A stretch of DNA of 64,000 bases from Darksidea phi (GCA_030770425.1 JASJFT010000182.1:1-64000); one strand, 5' to 3'; shown: positions 1 through 12,254, numbered from the stretch's first letter. The notes: generated by a model from the sequence alone, not told the origin. A program made the numbers and translations.

Positions 1-125
1 CTATACTATTACGTAAGATATCGAAATATTAAAATATAATAAGGTAATTAGAATTATAAAAAATATAGCTAGCCTAGGAGCTAATATAACGTTACGCCGG
101 GTAGTAGCCTAAGCTCCTAGAGGAG
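1..125 (-). repeat. Retroelement fragment (region next to an LTR), inverted copy of 7108-7233
   Basis: Read in reverse complement this stretch matches about 7108-7233 almost base for base, differing mainly by C/T and G/A. In the other copy it follows directly on an LTR-like sequence, so it is probably the primer-binding-site side of a retroelement interior. It is cut by the window edge and joins a different (Gypsy) element at about 118-125. Family not assigned. Confidence 0.6.
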
Positions 126-3100
126 AGGCTATTATAAGAATATATAGTATATATAAAAGTCTAAGAGTAAAGAAGAGTAAAAGGATATACCTTTATAGAT
201 TATAGATCTAAAGGACGTCCTTTAAAGAGTAGAGAAAGTATAAATTCCTAATAATAAAGCTCTCTATTAAGCTATCCTTATAAGGAATTATAATAACCCT
301 TTAGAGAGCTATTATAGAATAGATAAGACTATTAAACTTTTATAAAGGAAGTACTATTAGCTAAAGTTTTAAGTAGAGGTTAATACGTACGTATAAGGCT
401 ATATAGTATACTAAATAAATAAAGTATAAAGATATAAGCTATAAGAGTTACTAGAACTAATTTTTCTACTATAGAGACTATAGTATAATTACTTCTTAGA
501 CTTTATTACTAACTTACTAGAATCTAAGGATTCTAAGGGTAACGTCTACGATATAGTACTAGTACTTATTAATTACTTTTTAAAGCTAGTCTAGTACTTA
601 CTTATAATAAAGAATATTACTATAAGTATATTAGCCGACCTATTATTTATAGAAGTATTTACTAAGATTAGACCTCTATTATTATTAATCTTAGATTAAG
701 ATTCTATCTTTACTAATAAATTCTAGTTAAATATATACTTTTATTTTAATATTAAATAATAAATAAGTATAGCCTTCTATCTATAGATAAATAATTAAAC
801 TAAATACTAGAATTAGAAGCTTAAAGCGTATCTATAAATATACCTAAACTATTAATAAAATAACTAGTATTAGCTACTTCTAATAGTAAAATACGCGTAT
901 AACTTTAAGATTTATTTAAGTTATAGTATATACTCTATTAAGGTTATAATAGACGTTAAATCTAAGAGTTTTAATAACGTAGAAGATAAATATTAGCTTT
1001 ATTAACTATTTAGTAACTAAAGTATAGATAGAAAGACCCTAAGTATATATTAGAAAGTTATTAACTTTCTAACTAGTTAGATATAATAGTTTTCTAATAC
1101 TTAGAATATATTAACCTATACTTAAGAGAGCTAGTAATACTAATATAACTTAAAGAGAATAAGTAAGTATTTTACTATTAATAAAAAGGTAATCCTAAAG
1201 ACTATTAATATTAAGACTAAGTACTCTTTAAAGAAGCTAGACGTAAAGTACTTAGAACTCTTTACTATTTAAACTAAATATAAGAAGCTAAGCTACTAGT
1301 TTAAACTATCTCTATTAATATTCTAGCTATATTCTATCTTCTATATATTACTCCTAGAGAAGTAAATTAAGTTAAGAGAAGATCTAAACTTTAGACCTAG
1401 CCCTATATAGTATCTAGAGCTTAATAATAGTAACTAATATAAAGTTAAAGCTATTCTTACCTATAAAATAGTATATAATAAAAAGCTCTTTCTTATAAAG
1501 TAGCTAGATTAGCTATATAAGGATAGTATATAAAAGTCTAAGATCTCTCTTAATAATTATAAAGAGGTCCTTATAGAATATTAGATAAATCTAGATAATT
1601 AAATATTAGATTACCTAAAATAGAAAATTACTAAAGAAGTATTATAAACTTTATAGAGAAGTAATAATATATATAAGAAGTCCTAAAGGGGTAAACTATA
1701 TAAGTAGTATTAATATAAAGAAAGAATTAAGAGATCTAGTTAAAAGGTATCTTTAGAACTCTACTTAAGGGTTACCGTATAAGTAGAATAATTAGTTAAG
1801 AAAAGAATACTATCTATATTAGTAACGGGCTATAGCTTAAAGGATTTAGTAAGATTAGTCTTTATATATTATAGTAATAGATAAGATATATATCTAAAAG
1901 AATACGTACTTAAAAGTAATTAGTTAGACTAAACTTTTAATATAGATATTTATTCTATCTATATATTTAGTAATATCTATTAAAGGGAAATCTTAGTTAA
2001 GTACTATATAGTCTAAAGATAATCTAAGTAAGCTTTATATACTAGACGAGAAGTTCCTAAAGAAGCTTTATAACGCCCTCTTCTAGGGGGTAATAGGTAT
2101 TATATCTTTACTAATAATATTTCCCTTAGAAATATTAGGACTATAATAATACTAATAATATTTATAATTAGTAGTCTTAAGGGGTATACTAGTTAAAGAG
2201 TTATACTTAATAAAGTAAGTCTTATAAGTAGTAGAGGCTACGAAGTTAGTAAATACTAGATAGTTAATACTACCTAGTCTATACTAAAGGAATTAGTATA
2301 AAAAGCTATTAGAAAGATAGTAGAATATATTTAATAGTACTAGAAGTTAAGCTTATACGCCGTAGCTAGAGCCTAATATAATTCTATTTTACTACTAGTA
2401 TTCTTAATTAGATACTTCTACTTAGTCTTATACTAGTTCTAACTAGTATTAATATTAAAAGTATAGAACTATATATTCTACTAAATCTCCTTAAGTATAT
2501 TAGAATCTATATCCTTATTATTATAAGTAACTTAGGCGTTATAATACTAGATACGCTTAATAATAAAGGTAAGAAGATTAAAGTAATAGTAGAAAGTAGG
2601 CTTAACCTATACGAATTATTAGTAGAACTATATTAGTAGGAAGAAGAGAAGACTAGTATATACTATTAAGTAGATCTAATAGTAAGCTTTATACCTACTA
2701 TAGGTAGTATAGATATTAGTCTTCTAGTACTAGTTACTTAAAGTAATTTAATAGAGCTTAGCTATATTAAACTTCTATATAAACTAAGAGAGGTAGTTTA
2801 TATACTAATAGTATATAAGGAAAGACTAAGACTTTAAATAGATAAGAAGAGTATAGATATACTTAAAAAGGGTAGTATTACTATACTAGCTAGTAGAGGT
2901 AATTATAATAAAAGGTAGAATCTTAAGAGTATTAAGGAATAAAGTAAAGAAATCTAGAAGTAGATATACCTTCTTATATTTATATTAAAAGAGACCGTTC
3001 TATATTTAAGCTAATAGCGCCCTAGATACTTACTAGTAAGAGTTTAAAACGTAGAAATAAAGGTACCTAAAAAGATATAATATATAATAATTTATTACTT

Positions 3101-4005
3101 TTTAAATAAATATCTATAAAGATATAAATAGAATTTCTCTTACTAAAAGAGCTATAGATAAATAAGTAATTTAATATAATTATAAGTTATAATAGGTAGT
3201 AGCTAATAATTACTAAATACTACTAGGTTATACTATTATAATAGGTATTAAGACTAAATTAAATAGAGTCCGGGCTAGTCCCGAAGCCTTTATAAAGATA
3301 TTATAAGTAAGTAGAGTAATTATAGAAGTTATACTTAATAAATAACTCTTATATAAAGATAGTAAGTACCTACTAGATAGAAGTTATTAAAGATTATCTA
3401 TAAGGGGAGTAGTAATACTATTACTACTAGTATAAGAACTTATAAGAATATATATAGACTATAAGCTATAATAGTAATAGATAAAAATTATAAATATATA
3501 TTAATAATAAACTAATACTTAAGTTATATATACTTTTTAATTAAATTAATTATATATTATAAGATTAAGGTTAAGAGCTACGAGGCTAGAAGGACTATAG
3601 AAACCCCCTATTAAGATAGTAGGATATAATATAAATACTAAATACCTAAAAGATCTTCTTTATAAAATTATTTTTTCTTTAGAAATAGGGTTTTTTAGGA
3701 GTATAGATACTTAGGTAAAACTTTTCTAAAGAAAGTAAGAGGACTAATAAAATACGTTATAGTAAATAACTCTCTATAAGGGCCGGGACGGCCCTTAGAA
3801 AAGGGGGAGGCTATATTATATTTACTTCTACTAGAGGACTCCTAGATTATTATTAGCCTAACTACGGTTATATACTAGATCCTATATAGTCCTACGTTCT
3901 ACTATTATATCTCCTTAAGGATTCGTCTTATCTCTATCCGAATATAACCCTTTTACTACCTTAGTATTTCTATATCTATCTATCTATATATATCTTATAC
4001 TAACC
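118..4005 (+). mobile_element. RIP-degraded Gypsy chromovirus, family C, 3' part
   Basis: No open frame survives, but reading through TAG stops in one frame gives a retroviral-type integrase. There is a zinc-binding-like stretch at about 300-420, and near 755-800 a block resembling the integrase STAFHPQTDGQTER motif with several residues changed to stops. At about 1438-1600 a chromodomain-like segment follows (KAILTYK, then LIK followed by a stop where Trp is expected, as TGG to TAG would give). Integrase followed by a chromodomain is the hallmark of chromoviruses. The remaining ~2.4 kb was not assigned. An inverted copy lies at about 57,797-61,679. CA and TG dinucleotides are almost absent throughout. 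Confidence 0.7.
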
Positions 4006-4602
4006 TTATATATTTAATTATATATAGTTATATAGAATTTATATATATAGATTATCTTCTTAGTAATTTACTACGTACGGAGTTTTATATAATTTTTTTA
4101 AATAAAAAAGACTTTTATCTAAAGTTCTTTTAATATAAAAAGTAAGAATTTATAGATTATTATTTAAATTAAGTTATTTTATTATTTCTATTTTTATATA
4201 TACGTATATATACTTTAGCTATTTACTTAATTAAATCCCTATAGTCTATTATTATAAACTATAGACTATTTAATAAGTTTTATATTTTATTAATTATATA
4301 TTAATCTAGATCTTAATTAAAGCTTTATTTAACTCTTTTAATTTAGGGGGAATTAAAATTATAATATTATATAATTATTAGATTTATATATAAAATAAAG
4401 AAGTTAAATCTATTATCTAAAGTTTAAATATATATAAATATAGTAGTTCTTATTATAAAAGACTTATAACGAAGTTTATATATAAATCTAAGTAAAAGTA
4501 AACTAAAAATTAAGATTTTAGATTAATATAAATAAGACTAGATAATAGACTTAACTAGATATAAGATTATATAAAATAAAAATTCCTATATAACTAAATA
4601 AA

Positions 4603-4672
<70 letters not shown>

Positions 4673-4860
4673 AAGTAAGAATACTAAAATATTCTAAATA
4701 ATACTCTTACTATTATATAGCTATAATATAATAATATTAATACTAAATTTTTACTAGGGGCTATTATTTATATTATATTTTATCTTATAGTAGTACTTTA
4801 TTATTTATAATAAAAGAATACTATTCTTAATCTACTCTCCAAAGAGTATAAGAGCTTAAA
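4006..4860. other. AT-rich RIP-degraded stretch, no gene
   Basis: No reading frame or RNA gene is visible. The sequence is very AT-rich and lacks CA and TG until a sharp switch at about 4861, where normal composition begins. It includes an ATT microsatellite at 4603-4667. Confidence 0.7.
4603..4667 (+). repeat. (ATT)n microsatellite
   Basis: About 65 bp of uninterrupted ATT trinucleotide repeat inside the RIP-degraded block. ATT contains no CA or TG, so it would not be eroded by further CpA-targeted mutation. Confidence 0.95.
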
Positions 4861-4884
4861 CAGATGGATAGAAGGAACATTCTT

Positions 4885-4989
4885 CGCACCTGGACTTGTA
4901 CGAATCGCACTTGGACTCGTACGAATCGCACTTGGACCCGTACGAATCGCACTTGGACTCGTACGAATCGCACTTGGACTTGTACGAAT
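4885..4989 (+). repeat. 21-bp minisatellite, five copies
   Basis: Five consecutive 21-bp units begin with CGCACYTGGAC and end with GTACGAAT, at 4885, 4906, 4927, 4948 and 4969, with a partial sixth unit (CGCAT). Units differ only by single C/T changes, so the array expanded recently. It lies about 25 bp inside the unmutated island and 480 bp upstream of the hydrolase gene. There are no unique spacers, so it is not a CRISPR array. Confidence 0.95.
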
Positions 4990-5377
4990 CGCATCTCAGA
5001 ACGCTAGCTATTTGGGGGCTGTGAACGTCAGGACCCAGGATTGCGAGCTGAAAATGACGCCTTCGATTCCCAATTTGGGAGAAACTCCAAAAATTCGTCC
5101 GCGCGGTTGGGCAGAGACTGGGTGTTGAAAAACTGAATTATTCAGCATGCCAGTAAAGGCCGTCCGAGTGCCGAGTGAGAACAGCCCTCCCTGGCACTGT
5201 AGGCACATCGTGCCTTGAATCGGCCCCTTCAGCCCTCGGGGCGAGCAGGTTGCAAACAAATGACATTAGTAATCGGACTGCTTTCGAGTACTAAGATTGA
5301 GTGGAAAGCCCTGGTCTGTGTTCTTCGAGCAAGGGGGTTACTACTACGTAGGCTAGATGGGCGCTGTCGAGATCGAG

Positions 5378-5470
5378 TCAAGTATATATTGTTTGACAAG
5401 CCCTCCCATATCTAGAGCTAGCAACTCCAGACCATCAACTATTCTCTCATTCTCTCAGATCTTTCCAAAC
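5378..5470 (+). promoter_or_regulatory. Putative core promoter and 5' leader of the MBL-fold hydrolase
   Basis: A TATA-like AGTATATATT lies at about 5380-5389. It is followed by a pyrimidine-rich tract (CTATTCTCTCATTCTCTCAG) at about 5440-5459, just before the start at 5471 (context CCAAACATG). TATA-like boxes followed by CT-rich tracts are common at fungal promoters; assignment here is by position only. Confidence 0.4.
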
Positions 5471-6484
5471 ATGAGGCTTCATTCTACAGTCCTAGCGTTC
5501 TCTTTGTTGACTGCCTCGGCCGTCTCCCTTAGCCATATACCTGAAGAGACAGAGGTCTGGGCTCCTCTTCCTCCACTCGCTCAAGGAGATACTATCGGTG
5601 CTTCCGGATATGCAATTGAGGCATTCGGTCAGGGCGCATACATGATTACCGAAGGAACATACCAGGCCCTCATCGTGATATCTAACGAGGGAGTGATTCT
5701 CGTCGACGCACCACCAATCCTCAGCCCATTCATCCAACAAGCCCTTGGGAACCTAACCAGTCTTCCTTTGACTCATATCGTTTATAGCCACCACCACTCG
5801 GATCACATCGGGGCTGGGTCGAGTTTCGCCAAACCGGGCGTAAAAATTGTGGCCCACGAGATCACGAAGAGTAATCTCCAAGCCGTCCCGCACCCAACCA
5901 GGCCTTTACCTACGATTACCTTCAGCGACGACTATCGTCTCCACGTGGGAAACCAAACGCTCCATCTTTCATACAAAGGTTCAAACCACGAACCAGGCAA
6001 CATCTTCATCTATGCACCGACGCAGAAGGTCCTTATGGTGGTCGACATGATCGTGCCAGGCTGGGTCCCATACGCAGAGCTCTCACTCGCCAGCGACGTG
6101 CCAGGTTATATTGCTGCACATGACCAGATCCTAGCGTACGACTTCGCCCACTATGTTGGGGGTCACCCGGGACGATCAGGCAACCGATCCGATGTTGAGA
6201 GGCAGAAGGAATACGTGCACGACCTGTTCTCCAACTGCCAGCATGCACTCTCCCTGATCCAGACGAACGACACTGTGCTGGGTGCGCAAGCCTTGCTAGG
6301 CCAAACGCTGAAACTCAACCCAGGGAATAATTATGCAGCGGCGAAGCTGACGATGGATATTCCCGCAGAGCATTGTGCTAACATGACCAACCAGAAGTGG
6401 TTGGGCGTGCTGGGTGGAGCAGACACATTCGGGTTCGAGAATGCGTATGCCATGATAAAGAGTCTGTCTACGGATTATGCTTGA
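5471..6484 (+). CDS. Secreted metallo-beta-lactamase-fold hydrolase
   Basis: A 337-residue single-exon protein. The frame is open back to 5357, but the ATG at 5471 is chosen because it begins a classic signal peptide (MRLHSTVLAFSLLTASAVS), so export or vacuolar targeting is likely. The metallo-beta-lactamase fold is clear: the HxHxDH motif is H107, H109, D111, H112, and further metal ligands are likely H173 (NHEPGN), D192 (VVDMIVPG) and H232 (GGHPGR). All ligands are present, so a two-metal hydrolase is expected. The substrate cannot be told from sequence: lactonase, beta-lactam or other ester/amide hydrolase are all possible. It stands alone on a ~1.7 kb unmutated island between RIP-degraded blocks, with normal codon usage and no stops. 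Confidence 0.9.
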   Translation: MRLHSTVLAFSLLTASAVSLSHIPEETEVWAPLPPLAQGDTIGASGYAIEAFGQGAYMITEGTYQALIVISNEGVILVDAPPILSPFIQQALGNLTSLPLTHIVYSHHHSDHIGAGSSFAKPGVKIVAHEITKSNLQAVPHPTRPLPTITFSDDYRLHVGNQTLHLSYKGSNHEPGNIFIYAPTQKVLMVVDMIVPGWVPYAELSLASDVPGYIAAHDQILAYDFAHYVGGHPGRSGNRSDVERQKEYVHDLFSNCQHALSLIQTNDTVLGAQALLGQTLKLNPGNNYAAAKLTMDIPAEHCANMTNQKWLGVLGGADTFGFENAYAMIKSLSTDYA

Positions 6485-6950
6485 AGGACACTCAGCTCTA
6501 AGCTGGCCACCCTAGTAGCGGGCCACCTACGGAAAAAAATCACGAGTTGAAAAAAAAAATCGATTGTCACAACCATCAATACATAGGTGATTAGAATAAC
6601 GGACATATAATCTAGAATTCATCCTTATAGGTAGCTTCCTAGCTATTTCTACTTCTTTTTTAGCTTCTCTTATACTTCAGCTACGTCAGCCTCTATAAAC
6701 TTGGCTTTAATCAGCCCGAACAGCAGGCGAGGCTGAATATTTACGGTCTTTACAGCAGACGAATAGAGCACGCCGTAGCCTGTAGCCGTGCTATAACTAT
6801 ACGGAATAATTGGCCAGCAACGAAATAAACGTCGCAGCGTTTAAAAGTAGTAATACCGCTAACCTCTTACGGAGTTAACGGGGATATTCCACTTCGGTAG
6901 ACCGGAATATATATTACTACGCTCGTACCTCGCTCTATAATAAGAGTATT
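6485..6950. other. Intergenic, grading from normal to RIP-degraded
   Basis: A run of A follows the hydrolase stop (about 6533-6560). CA and TG dinucleotides are still fairly frequent to about 6850 and then fade out. No coding sequence is recognised. Confidence 0.5.
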
Positions 6951-6954
6951 AATA

Positions 6955-7233
6955 AAAATATTCTCCTTGCTCGGAGCGCTTATATATATTTAATATACTT
7001 AAGACGGAGTAGGATAGATACCTTAATAAGAGTCTATATTCTTATATACTCGGCTATATAATATAAACTTTATATTATTCTTTATATTAATATAGAATCT
7101 CTAATTCTCTTCCCTAGAAGCTTAGGCTACTACCTAGTATAACGTTACGTTAGCTTCTAGACTAGCTATATTTTTTATAATTCTAATTATCTTATTATAT
7201 TTTAATATTTCGATATCTTATATAATAGTATAG
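6955..7233 (+). repeat. LTR-like relic plus adjacent retroelement interior, RIP-degraded
   Basis: The part 6970-7115 aligns with 15,325-15,520, which is a much less mutated version of the same sequence. Differences are mostly C to T and G to A at CA, TG and CG sites, plus a gap of several dozen bases here. Just beyond (7117-7233) is the stretch repeated in inverse orientation at 1-125. The order fits an LTR followed by the primer-binding-site region of an LTR retroelement; the family (Copia possible) is not proven. Confidence 0.55.
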
Positions 7234-9734
7234 ATAGTAATTATATAATAATAATAGCTTCTAATTTACTAATATTATATATAGATAATTAAATATATTA
7301 ATAATCTATCTTCTCTAATTAGATATCTTTATTATTCTTTATTTTATTTATTTTTACTAGTTTCTTTATATTCGATATAAGTCTCTATATTATTATTCGT
7401 ATTATATTTATTATAAATATTAGTTTTATCTTTTATATTAAGTATTAGTTTTTTTAATAATCTTTCTTATATAAGCCTATTCTCTAGTCTATATAGATAA
7501 AATAGCTATCTTTTAATAAAATATCTATTCTTATTATATAGAACCTTAGATAGGTATATATTATAAATAACTATTAATAGCTATATAAGAATTCTATTAT
7601 TCTTAAATATATCTAATATATAGTTGGTTTTATACTAATAGTTATTATAATTAAGAAGTTTTATTAATAGTATCTTCTACTTATAGTATTATAGATACTT
7701 TACTATAATATTTAAAAGATTTAAAGTATTATACTCGAATAGTCTATTTTATTTTAGTTTCTTTTATTAGAAGTTCTACTAAAGAACTAGATAAATAATT
7801 ATTAGTAAAGATATATAATTAGTAGATATTAATATAAGAAAGCTAGTTAAAGATAAGAGATAGATATAATAAGAAAGCTAGCTAAGAATAAGAAATAGAT
7901 ATAATAAGTAAAATACTAATATTATTATAAGTAATTTTTATACTATAAATAGTAGATAGTAGTATTAGTATACTAACTTCTTATTATTATTATTAGTCTT
8001 CTAATACTTTATAGTTCGATATTATATATTATTTCTTATCTAATATCTTAATATTTAAAATATTATTTTATTATACTATATATAGCTTTATAGCTTTATT
8101 ATTATATATAAAATATAAATATAATATTTTTATTATATATAAACTTCTACTATATTTTATATAAATCTTCTAAAGAGACTTTTATTATATAAATCTAAAT
8201 TAAATATCTTTTAAATATATAATCTAATAATATAAAGCTAGTCTATTATAAAATCTAAAATTAATAGAACTACTACTTAAAAATAACTAAAGTTCTATTA
8301 TATATATAAAAATATTAATTAATACTAGATTATAATTTAATTCTTAGCTTAGACTATTATATACTCTTATTTGATCTTACTAACTAAGTATAGAAAAGAA
8401 CTAGTATACTATAATAATTTCCGCTATATTAATACTAAGTAACTACTATAAAATACTAATAATTATTCCTTCTCTCTTCTTCCCCTCTTCTCTCTATTAT
8501 CTTTTAAATCTATATATATAAATTAAATAGCCTCTATTAATCTTACTCTATATTACTAACTTCTTCTCTACTTCGACCCTTTATTACTTTATTACTTTTA
8601 CTTTTATCTCTTTAATCTTCTTTATATCTTAAAATCTATAGATAGCTTAAAGTATCTTTACTATATACTCTATACTTTCCTTCGTCTAAAGATCCCTCTC
8701 TAGAAAATCTACTACTTTATCTTTTTATAAAATCCTAAGATTCTTAGTAAGCTAGCTTAGTCTTAATAGCTACTATCTAAGAAAGTTCTTTTTATTATTC
8801 TTATCTATCTTAATATATATTAAGTAGATACTAAGCTAATAAACTTATACTATCTATAGTATATTTAGTAGATATACGAACTAACCCTTTATATATATAA
8901 GCTATAGCTTTATAATTATAAGCTTACTATATTCTTTCTTCTAGAAGATATAATCGTAGTTAATAATATTATTAAGTTTATAGTCTAGATATTTATATAT
9001 ATAAATAGTATCTACTCTAGAATTATAAAGAATAGTATAGTATATAGATATACCTATAGACTAAAGTAAAATAAAGTAGTAATCTATAAAGATAGTATAG
9101 AAAGTTATTTTATATTTAGTAAGTAGAGGTATATATAAGAAAGTAGAGGGAGTACTTAATATTCTTATATATAGATTATTTAATACCTAGCTATTTTATA
9201 AAAACGTTCTATAGCTACTAGTTCTAATTAGAGCTTAGTAGTTTTATCGTTTAGCCTTTAAGATAATCTAAGTAGTATATAATAATTATATATCTAAAGG
9301 GCTATTATATCTATTTATACTATCGAACGTATAAATTATATAAAATAATACGTTAATACTTTTATATAACTTAGGTAGAGGGCTATACCTATTTATATAA
9401 TTTTTAGATTTTAGCTTTATACCCCTATATATTAAAAAATAATAATAATTTAATTCTTAAATAAGTACTTAGTTTAAAAGAATATATAATTAAATAATAA
9501 GTAAGTTTTATAATATCTATAAAAGAAATAGAAACCTTCTATAATTATAGAGTAGACTATTAGCTAGATATCTTAGTAGATAGTATAAACGAGTATATAG
9601 ATTAATTCTAGAGGATATACTTAAAGATCTCTACTTATTATTATAAATAGAAACCCTAGCTTAGCTTATAATAGCTATTTAGCTAATAGCTATACTAAGG
9701 CCCTTAAGGAAGACCTCCTACCTAGCTATTAGCT
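7234..9734. other. AT-rich RIP-degraded DNA, unclassified
   Basis: CA and TG are almost absent and stops are dense in all frames. A 36-bp direct repeat, in about two copies, is visible near 7838-7910 (AGAAAGCTAG repeated after an ATAATA). Probably old transposon sequence; no domain recognised. Confidence 0.55.
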
Positions 9735-10195
9735 AGGAGAGCGCTTTATAATAGATAACGTATATATATATATAATCTAAAGGATCTTAGAGTTCCTAAT
9801 AGATTACGAGATTTAGACTACTAATTTCCTACCCTATTTACTAGACCTTAACCCTATTAAATACCTATAGTAGGCCCTTAAAGAGCTACTCTATTAGTAC
9901 TACCCTAATCTATCGACTCGCGGGCGCGGGTAGGATAAGTAGAATTAGTTCTATAAGGTATTAAAAGACTATTGGCGTAGGATCCCTACTTCGCTGATTC
10001 GCCGGCTTATTTTGAGTATACCGCGTCGAATTCGAGCTGTACAGGCTGCGTGTGGCTATCAGACGAAGTATTGAGCAGCTATTATCCGGAAAAATACTAA
10101 AAAGCAATGTATTTACTATATAAATCACTATTGTGGGGGGGTTGTTGATGGGGGCTGATCCGCTTCCGAATTCGGGAAAGACCTTCGGCAAACAG
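9735..10195 (+). mobile_element. Tc1/mariner transposase C-terminal relic and 3' end
   Basis: In one frame, read through TAG codons, the C-terminal catalytic part of a Tc1/mariner (DDE) transposase is legible: an IIDN block in place of the usual QDNAPIH-like motif near 9750, then DLNPIKYL near 9845 followed by stops at expected Trp codons, and finally SLIRRLILSIPRRIRAV and GYQTKY near 9990-10,070. The tail (GGGGGCTGATC at about 10,149) also ends the second relic at 22,510-22,852. The left end is lost in RIP-degraded DNA. From about 9960 the sequence retains CA and TG, so mutation fades across the element. Confidence 0.8.
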
Positions 10196-10374
10196 ACTTT
10201 TGAAACATGACTGTACTAGACTCTAGAGATTCTATTTAGACTGGTGATTTTTTTTTGATTTTTTTTTTGGGCGGAAACTACGGTATTCTTCAGTGTATCT
10301 CTTCGGAATCTTCTACCTAGTTCTTCTAGAGATTCTAAAAAAGCAATACTGAGTGAGGAATGTATTCGGCCTTA

Positions 10375-10382
10375 TCACGTGA
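10375..10382. promoter_or_regulatory. TCACGTGA palindrome upstream of the CorA-like gene
   Basis: An exact E-box octamer of the kind bound by bHLH factors (Cbf1-type), about 157 bp upstream of the ATG at 10,539. The same octamer occurs at 12,831 and 17,611 in other intergenic stretches. Function is inferred from the motif only. Confidence 0.35.
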
Positions 10383-10538
10383 TGGAGATGGTTCTCAGCC
10401 TCAGCCCCGCACTGCTGGCCAAGCGCTTTCAGCTCAAGAATCTCAGCCTGGCGCCTAACACGCCGCGACCTTCCTCGTTGTTGCAAGTAAAGCGTCTACC
10501 TTTACAAAAAGCATCGGGTTACTGACTATGTACAGACA

Positions 10539-12254
10539 ATGTCTACTCGCACATCAACACCACCAGCCAGTATCAAAAGCGCGAGCGTGGACCCCGTCGG
10601 GTGCTTGCCGTTCTTCGATTACAACACAAGATGGTACCAAAGTCTCTTGTCAAACACTAATAACTTCTCGCCTGAAAGCAGATGTGATATATTTCAGGTG
10701 CAGGAAGGGAAACCGGAATGGAAAGAAATCCTAAATGATGCCGAAATGCTTCAGTATCTCGCGGTAGGCCATACGCAATATTTATATGATGAACTCAACT
10801 GATTAAGCAACGAGAAAAGGGCTCAGAGCGGGAAAAAGCGCCTGTCTTTCGCGTCATGTAAGCTTTCCCCAAGAGATCTGCTAGGTCATACTGATGCTCC
10901 ATATGTAGCTTTTCTACACTCGAAAATGTAACCGATACCGCCTGGGACTGGCAACTGTCTCTGAGCAAGACTGTTGCTTTGGACCTATTCCATCAGTTTC
11001 AGATATCCCCGGTGTGTCTCGATCACCTCCTTGCGGGGGAGCAGCCTCCTTCTACGAGCTTTGCGTCGGACGATGCCCGAGGCCAACTCAGGCGTTTAGG
11101 TCAGAGAAGTCGCGACGCATATTTGCAAACTACATTGGCTGATTTTGCGCAGAACTCTCCTGTGTACAGCACCTCCCACATTCTAAGCATCATGCGACGC
11201 CCTGGTCAATCTGCATGACCCACGATGTCAACCTTCAATCAACTACATATGTAGTGGCAGGTACTTCTCATTTTGTGGAAACAGAAGCAAAGTCGCGATT
11301 GAGGCGCATGTCGCAACCTCCTTTAGGCGGTGCATTACAAAGCGTTGTTTGCCTACCGCATCCATTTATATTTCATCTCATCGCCATCCATGAAGGTGGC
11401 GTCATTGATGGGCAGTTCAGTTCCTCAGTGGCAGGGCAATTGTCAAAGGCACTGGACAAGGTTGGCAGATACTCCGAGCAATCGTCCGAGGAAAGAGCGA
11501 GAGACGACCTTGAGAGCTTGACGGTCGAGCTCAATAAGATGTCGCAGCGTATTGATGGCCTCACGTATAAGATCGATTGTATGGACGAAGTACTGGGAAA
11601 TATATCGGAAGCTCATCAAAGATATGCAAAGAGTATCACAAAAGACGAAAAGAAAATCGAGTTGATGAAGATGAATGATGTTATCAAATATTGCGTACAA
11701 ACAAATAAATCGCAGCGAGTGGTGTTAAAAAACCTCGCAGCGCGCAAAGCCACCGCTTTGAATCTGGTAAGTATGAACAGTTCGACAATGTGCCTTTCGC
11801 TGACTTCTTCTAGCTCTTCAATCTTGTAACGCAACAAGACGCCGCTACGAGTACATCAATCGCCCGGGGGGCAAAAGCCGACAGCAATTCAATGAAAATC
11901 ATTGCCGCCTTGACCATGATGTTCCTACCAGGAACGTTTTTGTCCTCTGTCTTTGGCATGTCATCTCTGGAAAAGACTCCGTGGTGGCTTTATGTCGCCC
12001 TTGCAATCCCTCTGACCTTTGTTGTGGCGATAATATGGTGGCTGTGGCTCAACCGGTCCTTCAAAGGCAAAGGTGAAAAGCACCGCGCTGAGAGTCTATC
12101 GTCATCGGTACGGGTACCAAGCTTTCAATCACGGGATGGAATCTCAGTCTACGAACTCCAGAATCGGGGGAGTCTATCGTCATCCGTACGGCCAGCAAGT
12201 TTTCAATCACAGAATCGAACGTCAGTACATGAAGTTCAGAATCTGTCAGTTTGA
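10539..12254 (+). pseudogene. CorA-like two-helix membrane protein, disrupted
   Basis: The C-terminal half is recognisable as a fungal CorA-like (Mg2+ transporter family) protein. A long helical, coiled-coil-like region (about 11,400-11,750) precedes a first membrane helix with TMMFLPGTF, then FGMS in place of the channel GMN signature, then a second helix with YVALAIPLTFVVAIIWW. An intron at 11,767-11,813 (GTAAGT...TAG, 47 bp) joins two blocks in phase; another is likely at 10,858-10,908 (GTAAGC...TGTAG, 51 bp). Two breaks remain: the first block (from 10,539) hits TGA at 10,800 while the continuation (KQREKG...) is in another frame, a one-base-type frameshift; and between about 11,100 and 11,190 the frame changes again, through an unseen intron or a second indel. 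RIP-type mutation is slight. A working gene with missed introns is possible; a frameshifted pseudogene is more likely. Confidence 0.65.
12093..12248 (+). repeat. 78-bp tandem duplication encoding the CorA-like tail
   Basis: Two adjacent 78-bp units (12,093-12,170 and 12,171-12,248) start with AGTCTATCGTCATC. In the reading frame they give two 26-residue units (SLSSSVR...SFQS...EL/EVQN), serine-rich and predicted to lie after the second membrane helix, probably cytosolic. The copies have diverged at several sites without frame loss. Confidence 0.9.

Noticed and set aside
4885..4989. Possible CRISPR-like array.
   Set aside because: Units are contiguous 21-mers without spacers, in fungal nuclear DNA.
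5008..5415. Short frames upstream of the metallo-hydrolase (83 codons minus, 66 codons plus).
   Set aside because: No recognisable features; they overlap the likely promoter and leader.
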